DNA of 64,000 bases from Elysia crispata. Its lineage: Eukaryota > Mollusca > Gastropoda > Plakobranchidae. Both the position numbers and the translations under genes were made by a program. Positions 47,301-58,507 of the stretch are shown here, one piece after another; the first letter of the stretch is position 1; each line of letters starts with the position of its first letter. Where the stretch lies: NCBI GenBank assembly GCA_033675545.1, contig JAWDGP010005048.1, forward strand, positions 132,501-196,500, written 5' to 3'. The notes under the pieces were generated by a model. It made no database searches. It had not been told where the DNA came from and saw only the letters and a list, made by a program, of their open reading frames with translations.

Positions 47301-48895
47301 TTGTGATGCTCTCAGCAACTCGTCTCATCAACCCAGAGTATGTCCACTAAAGATCTGCAGGTGGCCAAATCTGTGGTCCTAGTGTGCTCTATCTTCATCA
47401 TGTCCCAGTTACCGTTTGTGATGCTCTCAGCAACTCGTCTCATCAACCCAGAGTATGTCCACTAAAGATCTGCAGGTGGTCAAATCTGTGGTCCTTGTGT
47501 GCTCTATCTTCATCATGTCCCAGTTACCGTTTGTGATGCTCTCAGCAACTCGTCTCATCAACCCAGAGTATGTCCACTAAAGATCTGCAGGTGGTCAAAT
47601 CTGTGGTCCTTGTGTGCTCTATCTTCATCATGTCCCAGTTACCGTTTGTGATGCTCTCAGCAACTCGTCTCATCAACCCAGAGTATGTCCACTAAAGATC
47701 TGTAGGTGGCCAAATCTGTGGTCCTTGTGTGCTCTATCTTCATCATGTCTTAGTTATTGTTTGTGATACTCTCAGCAACTCGTCTCATCAACCCAGAGTA
47801 TGTCCACTAAAGATCTGCAGGTGGTCAAATCTGTGGTCCTAGTGTGCTCTATCTTCATCATGTCCCAGTTACCGTTTGTGATGCTCTCAGCAACTCGTCT
47901 CATCAACCCAGAGTATGTCCACTAAAGATCTGCAGGTGGTCAAATCTGTTGTCCTAGTGTGCTCTACCTTCATCATGTCCCAGCTACCGTTTGTGATGCT
48001 CTCAGCAACTCGTCTCATCAACCCAGAGTATGTCCACTAAAGATCTGCAGGTGGTCAAATCTGTGGTCCTAGTGTGCTCTATCTTCATCATGTCCCAGTT
48101 ACCGTTTGTGATGCTCTCAGCAACTCGTCTCATCAACCCAGAGTATGTCCACTAAAGATCTGCAGGTGGTCAAATCTGTGGTCCTAGTGTGCTCTATCTT
48201 CATCATGTCCCAGTTACCGTTTATGATGCTCTCAGCAACTCGTCTCATCAACCCAGAGTATGTCCACTAAAGATCTGCAGGTGGTCAAATCTGTGGTCCT
48301 TGTGTGCTCTATCTTCATCATGTCCCAGTTACCGTTTGTGATGCTCTCAGCAACTCGTCTCATCAACCCAGAGTATGTCCACTAAAGATCTGCAGGTGGT
48401 CAAATCTGTGGTCCTAGTGTGCTCTATCTTCATCATGTCCCAGTTACCGTTTGTGATGCTCTCAGCAACTCGTCTCATCAACCCAGAGTATGTCCACTAA
48501 AGATCTGCAGGTGGTCAAATCTGTGGTCCTAGTGTGCTCTATCTTCATCATGTCTTAGTTATTGTTTGTGATGCTCTCAGCAACTCGTCTCATCAACCCA
48601 GAGTATGTCCACTAAAGATCTGCAGGTGGTCAAATCTGTGGTCCTTGTGTGCTCTATCTTCATCATGTCCCAGTTACCTTTCTTTTTGATTTCAACAACT
48701 CGTCTCTTGGTCCCGACGTTCGATGAAAGCAAAATTAGCATTTTTGTTCGGTATTTTTAGTCAGATAAGCAACACTTGCTCTTACGTCAACGCTTCGATC
48801 AAGATCTTTGTATACTAGCACTACAACAGCAAGTACAGATCTTTATTGCGTTTGTTTCTTCCTGATAATAAGGAAAGATTAGAGTTTAAAAAAAC
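44355..48895 (+). pseudogene. Receptor pseudogene with amplified TM6 segment
   Basis: Homology to the receptors begins at the end of TM5 ('ctctaccagtcttcaa', encoding LYQSS in G1) and passes through the third loop. At 44464 the TM6 segment starts to repeat, 37 times at 115 bp, until about 48680. Then the rest of TM6, TM7 and the tail follow to about 48895, G1-like (TTRLLVP, QISNTCSY, NSKYRS, RLEFKK equivalents, with stops). The part upstream of TM5 is missing. Since 115 is not a multiple of three, no receptor can be read through it. The outer parts resemble G1, but the interior units resemble G2/G3 (QLPFVMLSATRLI). The 3' flank matches the G1 3' flank, inverted. Confidence 0.92.
44464..48680 (+). 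repeat. 115-bp receptor-exon satellite, 37 units
   Basis: Unit starts run from 44464 to 48604, a difference of exactly 36 x 115. The unit begins 'tatgtccactaaagatctgc' and ends 'ctcatcaacccagag'. It encodes, in one of three frames, MSTKDLQVVKSVVLVCSIF and the following TM6 residues. Variation is mostly single bases (gtcctagtg/gtccttgtg, cagctacc/cagttacc) and shared blocks such as 'cttagttattg', which mark duplicated units. Confidence 0.97.
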
Positions 48896-49435
48896 CATGT
48901 CAAAACTTAGTTGCTAGCGCCTTCAATAATATAATATTTTAATACATGTCTAAAGCATAGAAGGGACAAAGATCAAATGAAAATTGCAAGTGTTTTAGAA
49001 AAAATGTTTGTAGCAGACTGTATATATTGTCTTAAAAGATTTCCTATTCCCCTAATCTGTTCTTTTTTTAATTAAATTATTAAAAACATAAACTGTACCT
49101 ATCATTAAAAACAACAAAAGAGCGAGTGTTGTCGAGGCAGGCTATTGGTTTTCTATCTACAAAAGAAAATCAATTAGATCCATATGGAAGGTAGAGGCAT
49201 AGGCCCTATGTTATTATTACAACTACACGCTAGGACTATTAATTCATGAAAAAAACGTAGCATGTAGGTGAAAAAAAATCAACATTAAGCGCTTATGTCA
49301 TACTTCTGGGCTGCTCTGCCACTTCTGCCCTTAAATTAATCTTATAGCGGGATCTAAACACGGTTGTTGTTTTTTAGTTGAATAAATTTTATTTCATGAC
49401 TGCAGAGTGATAACATTGAATTAAAGGTCTTGTAT

Positions 49436-50038
49436 GAGTGAGAGAATTAGATGACATTTATATCTGGTTATCTGTTGGTTATATCTGCATACATGAAGTG
49501 AGTGCGGAGAGTATTCATAACAAACTGAAGACAATCTCGCAGATGGATTTATCTGGTGTTAGAGAATTAGATGATATTTATATCTGGTTATCTGTTGGTT
49601 ATATCTGCATACATGAAGTGAGTGCGGAGAGTAATCATAACAAACTGAAGACAATTTCATAGATGGATTTATCTGGTGTTAGAGAATTAGATGACATTTA
49701 TATCTGGTTATCTGTTGGTTTAATCTGCATACATGAGGTGAGTGCGGAGAGTATTCATAACAAACTGAAGACAATCTCCTAGATGGATTTATCTGGTGTT
49801 AGAGAATTAGATGACATTTATGTCTGGATATCTATTGGTTATGAAGTGAGAGCGGAGAGTAATCATAACAAACTGAAGATAATCTCATACATGGTTTTTT
49901 CTGGTGTTAGAGAATTAGATGATATTTATATCTGGTTATCTATTGGTTATATCTGCGTATATGAAGTGAGTGCGGAGAGTAACCATAACAAACTGAAGAC
50001 AATCTCCCAGTTGGATTTATCTCGTGTTTGAGAAATGG
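49436..50038. repeat. 120-bp minisatellite, 5 units (inverted partner)
   Basis: Homologous points lie at 49441, 49561, 49681 and 49801, plus a fifth unit. The fourth has lost a short piece ('attggttatgaagtg'). Several units carry TAG in the frame that is open in the left array. Confidence 0.93.
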
Positions 50039-50061
50039 AAGTGGCAGGTAAAATTCTCTGA

Positions 50062-50146
50062 TCACACTCTGACTCACACACTGACTCACACTCTGACTTA
50101 CACTCGGACTCACACTCTAACTAACACTCTGACTCACACTCTGAGC
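50062..50146. repeat. 12-bp repeat, about 7 units
   Basis: Imperfect units of 'cacactctgact'. Absent from the left arm, which has only one 'aagtgtgatcag' at this point. Confidence 0.85.
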
Positions 50147-50551
50147 TTAGGCTTCAAACGATTAGATATATCTATAAAAAAATTACCCAGCTGAGCAAAT
50201 CCATTTAGAGTGATAATCTATTTACTTCGTTTGTGTGGTTTTTTTAAGTTTAAAAAAATACAATTTGAAAGCTCTTCTTCTTAAGATTTGATTAGGATTT
50301 ATTTCTAATTTTAAAATGACTTAAAAGTTACAAGATCCAAACTGTGTAGTTTTATTTTTTTCCGGAACTCAGATGGAGCTAGGTCTATAAATATACCACA
50401 CAGCAGTTTTAACGTAAGTGTTTGGATCACTAGGAAAAAGTTAAATCGATGGCTAAATTTTGTTCACGCCCTTGTTCTCTTGCGTATGAATGAAGGCCTT
50501 GGCGAATTGTACCGCAGACAAAACCCAGAAACAATTCGTGAATCAATTTTC

Positions 50552-51072
50552 TAAAAAATGTTGGTTTTTTTCTGATTCATATATGCAATAAATAGAAATC
50601 CAAGTGTTTTTCTGATTCATATATGCAATAAATAGAAATCCAAGTGTTTTTCTGATTCATATATGCAATTAATAAAAATTCAAGGTTTTTTTTCTGATTC
50701 ATATATGCAATAAATAGATATCCAAGTGTTTTTCTGATTCATATATGCAATAAATAGAAATCCAAGTGTTTTTCTGATTCATATATGCAATAAATAGAAA
50801 TCCAAGTGTTTTTCTGATTCATATATGCAATAAATAGAAATCCAAGTTTTTTTCTGATTCATATATGCAATAAATAGAAATCCAAGTTTTTTTATGATTC
50901 ATATATGCAATAAATAGAAATCCAAGTTTTTTTTCTTATTCATATATGCAATAAATAGAAATCCAAGTTTTTTTCTGACTCATATATGCAATAAATAGAA
51001 ATTCAAGTTTTTTTTCGTATTCATATATGCAATAAATAGAAATCCAAGTGTCTTTCTGATTCATATATGCAT
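50552..51072. repeat. 40-bp satellite, about 13 units
   Basis: The unit is 'tttttctgattcatatatgc' followed by 'aataaatagaaatccaagtg', with T-run length variation. Present only in the right arm. Confidence 0.94.
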
Positions 51073-51571
51073 TGTCTTTTTTGTTGTGTTGTCTTTTTTA
51101 AGTAGTGTGGAAAACACAAACTTCCAATAATTTTTAGTTCTGAAAATAAAAAAAAAATTAAGAAAGCACATTGAATTTTCAAATGATTCAGAGTTTGTGT
51201 TCAATTTAGGGCTGGATTTTAGGAAGGATGCTTTATGAAAAACAAATGAAAATTTTTTACGACCTCATCTGCAAATCTGTTTATCAGAAAGTAAATTGTT
51301 CTTGACGGATCTGGATTAAACCTAGACGGCTCTATATTGAGAAAACTGATTCAAACTTCTATAGTTCCACTGTATTTTGAAACTTCTTACCTTCAGAAAA
51401 TAAGAAAAACGCATATTAAAACGGTTTTATTCAATGAACTACGACAATTTACAACAGAAACGAGCAAAAATAAGCAGAACATTAGGCCATATTTACCATG
51501 CTTCTAGGAGAGTGTAGTGTTCATTCTAATTGTGAGAGTTTCCAATTTGTTACAGCCAGGCTTCCTAGATT

Positions 51572-51596
51572 CTCTCTCTCTCTCTCTGTCTCTCTG

Positions 51597-51639
<43 letters not shown>

Positions 51640-51770
51640 GTCTCTCTGTCTCTCTCTCTTCCTATCTCTGTTTCTCTATCTCTTTCACTGTCAGTTACTG
51701 TCTATGTCCCTCCCTCTGCTTCTCTCTCCCTCTTTCTCTCTCATCCTCTATCTCTCTCTTATTCGCAGAT
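51572..51770. repeat. CT-rich microsatellite
   Basis: Inverted partner of 12359-12546. Confidence 0.93.
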
Positions 51771-52774
51771 ATAAAGTGAATGTAGTTTGGCGCCATTTAT
51801 CAAAGATGGCATGTCTGGTAGATGTCACTATACTGTTCAAATTGAGTTAAAAAATTAGTATGTATAAAAATTGGAGATTGAAATCAAAAAAGAAGTTTTC
51901 TTATCTGAAAGAATTTTTTTTTATTTACCTTCTCAAGTAGTTCGAAATTTAGTGGAAAATGTTTTGAACTCATGTCATGATGAGCTTATATATTTTTTTT
52001 CTTTTTTTAGTGATTCTGGCTTACATAGACAGCAAAACAAATTTAAGAAAGAAAATAAGTATATAGAGAAAAACTCATTTTTTATATAGTAGAATAATTA
52101 TTGCGAAATATTAACATACTTTCGTGTGTTTTACATAAAAAAAAATAAAAACAAAATTAGTTGCAAAAGATTACAACGTAAGGGTACTGGTGGTTAGTTT
52201 TTATCTTTTATTGAGTTTATATTAGTTCAAAACAATTAATTTTTTTTTTCAATTTCGTTCTTTTTTTACAAAATGTGTACAAAATAATAAAAGATTAAAA
52301 AGAAAGGAAAACAATTAAGAAATCCCATAGAAAAGGTTGGATGGCCAAAACTTTTTATAAAAAAAATGAACTAAAATATTATTATCTTCTATTATCAAAA
52401 GATATTTACAAAACTTTTTCTAAAAAAAAACTAATTCTGGACAACAACGTTTAATTTCGCATATTTTTAACCAAAAAAAAAGTATTTTTATTAGATTTTT
52501 TTTTACTCTCCTTTGTTCTTTGATGGTTCATATTATTGTTTATTTTCAACGTCAAAATGAAATTTACTCCATAAATACCATTACCAATCGCGTAACGATT
52601 ATAAATTTTGAGAGGATGCAACGCGATATTCTCCTATGATCCCTTCACTTCTCTCCTATTGCTCAGCGCTGTGTGTCACAACAGGATATTATGAGTCAAA
52701 GTCAGTAAGAATAGTAAATGTCAATTATCAACATTGTATTATCATACAAGAAAATCGTTATACCTAACAAGCAC

Positions 52775-53662
52775 TTCAAAATCATTAAGAAACTCCGCAA
52801 AATTTTTTGCCCTATTATACCTCATGGCAATCCAGTACGCATCTTGATCAATCATCTTGTTATCTGTCAAAAAAAAAAAAACAGTGTCAAAGTAGAATAT
52901 CTCTTGTTAAATTCCCGTGTTTCAAACTTAACGAAAGATGAAAGAAGCATGGCTTTCACTGTTAGTTTTGCAAAAAAAAAAAAAAAAGCTCGGATAAAAA
53001 AGTAAAAAGAGATAAGAATAAAGGAGAAGAAGAGGAAGAGAAAGAGGAAGAAGGAGGAGGAGAATGAGAAAGAGAAGAAGAAGAAGAAAAAGAACAAGAA
53101 GAAGAAGAAGAAGAAGAAGAAGAAGAAGAAGAAGAAGAAGAAGAAGAAGAAGAAGAAGAAGAAGAAGAAGAAGAAGAAGAAGAAGAAGAAGAAGAAGAAG
53201 AAGAAGAAGAAGAAGAAGAAGAAGAAGAAGAAGAAGAAGAAGAAGAAGAAGAAGAAGAAGAAGAAGAAGATAGAAATAGAGATAAGGAGAAAAGTAAAAC
53301 AGAGATAGTAAGACAAAGACAGATAAAAGGCAGAGTTTAAAAGCAAAGGAGTAACATCAAGAAACTTGTACAATGTTTTAAATTTTTGAAACCGTGTCAA
53401 TTTTCTCCCACGTTTTTTTATAAGGAAATTATTGGGTAAATATTTATTATGCAATTTCGTTTTAAAAGAATTCTAAACGTACCAAGGATGTACTGAAATA
53501 TTTGCCCTTCCCATTTCGCCAACTGCCCACCATTATCCCAACACTCTTTTCTCGCATTATCGAAACTTTTAGGTGAGGTGACAGCTTTAAAGCATCTTAA
53601 AGAAATTTGGTATCGATTCATTTTGACTTTTGAAAATATCCATTCAGGAGGGCAGGAAAAAT
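52775..53662 (-). pseudogene. Broken copy of the lectin gene (exons 1 and 2 only)
   Basis: Exon 1 equivalent is 53483-53662, with intact acceptor ctttcag and donor G|gtacgt. It encodes FSCPPEW through KECWDNGGQL, one codon shorter than the left copy. Exon 2 equivalent is 52775-52863, with acceptor ttttgacag (DNKMIDQDAYWIA). About 32 bp covering the end of exon 2 and its donor are deleted, and lectin exon 3, all EGF exons and the membrane exon are absent: the sequence passes straight into the match of 11398 onward. It is therefore a truncated duplicate in which about 7.8 kb was lost, or it predates gain of that sequence on the left. Confidence 0.85.
53083..53270. repeat. (GAA)n repeat
   Basis: About 60 almost pure GAA triplets between the two lectin pseudo-exons; inverted partner of the TTC tract at 3058-3356. 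The poly-arginine frame is an artefact. Confidence 0.97.
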
Positions 53663-53904
53663 CTGAAAGTTAAACATATCTTGAGATTCAATATTTTTTT
53701 TTTCAATTGTGAAAGTTTTCTTTTCTTTTGTTGTGTTTTGTTTTTTGTTTTGTTTTGTTTCTTTTTTTGAAGTTGTTCCTGTTTTTTTTTTAAATAATAT
53801 AATCCACCAACACAAAAAGACCAGTAGAAACTTGAATGATATTAATACTGGATTTGGACATAAATCTAGGCCTTGTTATGAGCTGATCTAGAACTACCTG
53901 TAAA

Positions 53905-54165
53905 GCTTTCGATGAAAGGAGTAATGGGTTTTTTGGGGGTCATAGTCTACTATCATAGATAGATGAAGGGAGCAATGGGTTTTTTGGGGGTCATAGTCTA
54001 CTATCATAGATAGATGAAGGGAGCAATGGGTTTTTTGGGATAATAGCCACCTATCACGGACAGATGAAAGGAAGCAATGTTTGGGTGATAGTCAACTATC
54101 ATAGACAGGTGATTGGTGTAATGGGTTTATTTGGGGTGATAGTCAATTATCGTAGACAGATCGCC
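53905..54165 (-). repeat. 51-bp minisatellite, array C (about 5 units)
   Basis: Units in the orientation opposite to arrays A and B, with the palindrome-bearing gatagttgactatc form in most. It adjoins the broken lectin copy just as array A adjoins the intact one. Confidence 0.93.
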
Positions 54166-54354
54166 ACCGGCATTCTCTGATATATCCACACGGTTTATCG
54201 ACAACAAGAGCAAGTCTTGTTTGGGAGGTTCGGGGAGAGAGAGAGAGAGAAAGAGACAGACAGAGAAAGTGTGAGTGTTAGATTGAGAATGCCTTTAACA
54301 CTTTAAAGAAATCATGGCCCATCCACTTTTGTGCATTATAAGAAAAACAGGATA

Positions 54355-54630
54355 TTTTAGCGTATAACATTAAATTAACGTAAATCCTCTTGTAATTCAA
54401 ACAAGACTTTATTAAATAACTATTGGAAATTATGAATTGATAAATGAAATTGATATCAAAGCTTGACTGTCGCTGTCGTGAGCGTTAGCGGAAGTCCCTT
54501 GTCTTTGTTTGTTGATCTCTGAATTGGAAGTGGCTAGATCGTCATCTCAGAAAGGAAGTGGTTAGGTCGTGATCTCAGAAAGGAAGTGGTTAGGTCGTCA
54601 TCTCAGAAAGGAAATGGCTAGGTCGCCACA
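54355..54630 (-). repeat. 3' LTR of the Gypsy-type element
   Basis: Begins TGTGGCGACC on the minus strand. It contains four copies of a 28-bp subrepeat ('tcgtcatctcagaaaggaag'), against three in the other LTR. Confidence 0.88.
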
Positions 54631-54697
54631 TAACCCCCCTCCCAGCGGTGTGCAGGCCAAATCAATGTAGGAGCGATTCAGGAAATGTTAATGTTTG

Positions 54698-55132
54698 TCA
54701 ACGGAATCGAACTGGGCGCCGTTGGATTCTGCCAGTGCGGGTAGTAGTAACTGGATTGTCCTCAGGCGGAGTAAAGGAAGCAGCCGTAGCAGCAGCAGCT
54801 GCTCCAGTTGTGGCATTGGACCTTATCGTCACTGACGGCCGAGGGTGTGCCTGCTCAGATAGGGGTTTGTTATTATCACCAGTGCCTACTTGGGTGAGGA
54901 ATGCTGATTTCAGACGATCAATGGAGACAGTCTCCTTGCGTCCCCTAACATCAAGGGTGAAATGTTTTTCCTTCTTATCCAATACGCGAAAGGGTCCGTC
55001 ATAAGGAAGTTGGAGTGGGTGTCGGTGAGAATCCCTTCTAACGTAAACGTAATCGGCTGAGGCCAAGCTAGAGGGAACATAGGTAGTTTTTTTGCCAAGG
55101 AATCTCGCCGGAGATGGTTGAAGAGATCGCAT
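54698..55132 (-). pseudogene. Remnant of Gypsy-type pol C-terminus (integrase end)
   Basis: Contains YDGPFRVLDKKEKHFTLDV and SIDRLKSAF, the conserved region after the integrase core in Ty3/Gypsy elements, with a proline- and arginine-rich end. It is a fossil fragment without catalytic domains. Confidence 0.8.
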
Positions 55133-55412
55133 TGTGCGTTGGAGTTATCTCAGAAATGGCAAGTCAGGCTCCATTGTGCGTGCGTCACGAGGTTGCAGAA
55201 ATTCGATGTCAGGCTCCTGAGTAGTGTTTCTGCAGACTCAACGTGAGAAAGTTGTTGTGGTTGAGACATGACTGAAGCAGCTGTTGTTTGCAAGCAGGCG
55301 GTACAGTAGAACTATCTAGAGCTATTGAAATGATGGACCTTAAAAATGGTTGAATGGTAAGTTTGAGATTTCTGGATCTAGATCTAGATCTAGTATTGTT
55401 TAATCTGCTTTT

Positions 55413-55430
55413 ATCACGTCGGGGTCACCA
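55413..55430 (-). other. Primer-binding site, tRNA-Trp
   Basis: Plus-strand ATCACGTCGGGGTCACCA equals the 3' end of eukaryotic tRNA-Trp with CCA, as I recall that sequence. It lies immediately inside the 5' LTR. Confidence 0.8.
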
Positions 55431-55431
55431 A

Positions 55432-55679
55432 TTTTAGCGTGTAACAATAAATTAACGTAAATGCTCTTGTAATTCAAACAAGATTTTATTAACTAACTAT
55501 TGGATATTTTGAATTGATAAATGAAATTGATATCAAAGCTTGACTGTCGCTGTCGTGAGCGTTAGCGGAAGTCCCTTGTCTTTGTTTGTTGATATCTGAA
55601 TTGGAAGTGGCTAGATCGTCATCTCAGAAAGGAAGTGGTTAGGTCGTCATCTCAGAAAGGAAGTGGCTGGGTCGCCACA
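55432..55679 (-). repeat. 5' LTR of the Gypsy-type element
   Basis: Same ends as the 3' LTR and one 28-bp subrepeat fewer. Confidence 0.88.
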
Positions 55680-56415
55680 ATATCTTAACTCCAGATGAGC
55701 GAGTTGAAATAAACAGAAAGAAATTCTAAAAAAAATGGACTTCGAAAGTAAAGGTGGGGAATGAGGAGGGGGGATTAGAGATATGGCACGAAACCCTTAT
55801 TACAATATTTGTTAGCACAGAACGAAATCCTAGAGATTGTGTTGGATGATTAAATGGCTTGGAGCTTTTAATCCAATATCTGAGGCAGGTACATCGAGTT
55901 AAGATGATAGTGGGATGATCTGGTACCTGTATTCGAGGTATAGAGTTTATTTTATCTCGATGGTTTGAAGACAGTTGAAGACAGAATGTAGGAAATAGTG
56001 AAAGGAATGTTAAGGTAAGTTAGAACATTAAATTATATTGCACCACGGAGAAGGAAAAAGTAAAAGATGTTAACTTAAAACAGTGATCTACGCCCTTTGC
56101 CAGGACACCTTTTACTCTGGCTCTGAAGGCCCAAGAGCTGGAGATCGAACACCTTGAGATGTAAGGACTTTCGGTAAGCAATTATTTTTCTTTCATTCCA
56201 AACATTGGCCATTGTCTTGATGAAGGGAGGAATGTGGTGTAAAAACGGTTTTGGCTAGGATTATCAACTTCTTCGTGGTCAAATAAAGACTTTTTTAGAA
56301 TCTGCGCATTCCTAAAATGTTCAACTCTTGAGTCGCTGCCAACGATGGAAAGGTCAACACAGTCTAGGTTTGTAATTACCGTGTCGTTTTCCGGGAAGAT
56401 TAACAACTTCTATAA

Positions 56416-57781
56416 GACGAGTTTATAAAGTCGCTAATACTATAAGTTTTGGACTGCTAGGTATTCAGTCTATATTTATACCGTCTATATATATCAATTA
56501 TTACACGGACATAAAATAATCGAACAAGCTACAGTTTGACGAATACTATTTAAAACGTTAAGCCAAATTGTAAGATGTTAAGATTTTACGCCCCCTGCGT
56601 ATCGAACTTACATTAACAAACTTTTCTCTGGATGGTATTGGGTGTTTACATTATTTTGAATTTAAAATAAATATTTTTTGTTTTATTTGAAATGTGCTTT
56701 CAAGTCCTACGAAGCCTAAACTAGTACGAAATAGAAGCTGTGACTCTAGCATGATTCTAGATCTATATTGCTTCAACCCAAAACTTTAACCCTATCTCTG
56801 GCCTCATGGGTTTTAGCAAGACACTCGTTATATTATCTATATCGATTCAAAATACCATTTATTAATTCCACACTAAAACTAATACATACAAACCAGCAAC
56901 ACATAGATTGGTGGGGGCGAAGAAGTAAACAACACTGAAGATAGACAAACAAACACATATCTCTTGAAGCTTCATTATCTTTTTTATGGTAAATACAAAA
57001 ATCTTTTGCTTAATAGTTTTTCTAGAGCTAAGGGGTATCACTAAAACGATTTTTAGCTTGCTGTATATTAAATTTAGATTAGAGACACATAGACATTTGA
57101 AAAAAGTTTAATAGCGTTTCTCCTTCTGATCAACAGCCGTTACTAAGACCCACAAAACGATGCGTTCAGTTCCACAAATACTCCTAACAGACTTTCCCGA
57201 AACGAAAGAAATTATAAAAAAAACAAAAAACAAAGTCAATTTTAAATATTTGTAGATATATTTTCTTCCATGTTTGAAACGTTGTTTAAATACGGCTAGA
57301 AATAATTGAAGCATTTGTACGGAATGTCTTTCAATTGTTTCCTATCGAACATGCCGATAGTTCCGCCTATTGTTGCTACTTTTATTCTGAAATTTTAATG
57401 GAGGCCTAACATGTTTTAGAACAATTTGTGGTACATTTCCCAGCGGTTTGTCAATTATTTCATACAGAAAAATATTGTGATTGTATTGTTTATGCAGTCC
57501 TAATTTTTAAGATGGGAAAACATATTATTATATTTAGATCCAAATTTTTTATATTTTTTTCACTTTTCGAAAATTATTAAGTTAAACAAAACGTTTTTCA
57601 CATTAAGATGCACTTTTTGTTGGGACATCTTTTTTTTTTTTTTCAGAGAAAAGCCTTTTAATTTTAACAACCATGAAACTCACCGTTTTATAGTTTTATT
57701 CGGTCAAAAGTTTTTGAATCAAATTGCAATGCTCAAAATAAAACGCACGATTTTACCGTTGTGTGATAAATAATTATATTT
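56416..57781. other. No gene seen
   Basis: AT-rich sequence between dispersed-repeat copy 3 and segmental-duplication block 2. Nothing recognisable on either strand. Confidence 0.6.
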
Positions 57782-58452
57782 GCAGTAGCATTATCTTTAT
57801 ACAAAGTTTTCCATTCCCAGTTTTATTTTTTGGCTAAGTTTTTCTCTTCATTTCCTAACAACCTAAGATTAACGAATTGAAGTGAAAACTTAAAATGAAA
57901 CAATATATGGCGATGTTTTTTTTCGTAATTAAATCCGGAATAACTTTTAATGTCAGCACTAAAACTTCATTTGTGATCCCAATTTTAAAACTCTAATTTC
58001 TACTTTCTTGCAACGAATGAAAAGTGCCTGTGAATACAAGACTCGTATTAAGAGTTATATTTCCAACAAGTAAATGGTAAAATTAGTTAAACCCAAATTA
58101 ATTACAAAACTTCGCAATGCCAATCCACTTCGAAGATTATAACAGACGTCATAAAATAACACTTGCAATTTTGGAGTAAATAACATGTGAAGAAATACTT
58201 TTATTTGAAAAAAAGAAAACTGGTCAAGAAAGTTTACATTAAAAAAGAAACACCTGTCCGTTACTATCAAGAAACATTGCTCAAGACAAGCTTTCCTTGC
58301 GTTTGGTCTGTTACTGTCTATGTCCCTCTTGTAAAAGAAAAAATTTAACATGTCTTTAAATAGTGAACATAATTCAATTTAGTATGCATTAAAACAGTTT
58401 GCGTCATTTGAAGTATAAAACACAGACCAAGATGTATTTCTTGTGCAAAATC

Positions 58453-58458
58453 TTTATT
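58453..58458 (-). other. PolyA signal of receptor G3
   Basis: AATAAA on the minus strand, about 50 bp past the stop, conserved with G2. Confidence 0.6.
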
Positions 58459-58507
58459 GTTTTAGCAGTTGAGTTTAGCTTAGTTTTCACTTAAAAACTC
58501 ATACCCT

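Larger units (their letters stand above)
40449..48790 (+). repeat. Segmental duplication, block 1
   Basis: Matches 57782-64000 directly and colinearly from 'gcagtagcattatctttata' on: receptor, GA microsatellite, pseudogene 5' part and 115-bp array. The blocks are about 17.3 kb apart and differ mainly in array lengths. Confidence 0.93.
48896..52700 (-). repeat. Right arm of the large inverted duplication
   Basis: Inverted match of 11398-13984. Relative to the left arm it carries extra sequence at about 50040-51330, including the 12-bp and 40-bp arrays. 48896-49430 and 51780-52700 hold nothing else I can identify. Confidence 0.88.
54355..55679 (-). mobile_element. Ty3/Gypsy-type LTR retrotransposon, internally deleted fossil
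   Basis: Two direct LTRs (about 276 and 248 bp) flank only about 0.8 kb. A tRNA-Trp primer-binding site follows the 5' LTR and a purine-rich tract (GGGAGGGGGG) precedes the 3' LTR, all on the minus strand. AT-rich 4-bp target copies ('atat') are seen at 54352-54355 and 55680-55683. Only the end of a pol-like frame remains; gag, protease, RT and most of integrase are absent. The element is broken. By eye the LTRs differ at roughly ten bases apart from one repeat unit, so insertion is fairly but not very recent, and later than the dispersed repeat it sits in. Confidence 0.88.
54166..56415 (-). repeat. Flank of the dispersed minisatellite-bearing repeat, copy 3, interrupted by an LTR element
   Basis: Inverted match of 23319-24240, and of 1-597, in two pieces (54166-54354 and 55680-56415). 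The LTR element sits within the segment equivalent to 'gagctaggatatcatg' at about 341. Confidence 0.82.

Noticed and set aside
54648-55004. Plus-strand frame of 118 codons
   Set aside because: Antisense of the Gypsy-type pol remnant, which has the recognisable protein motif.
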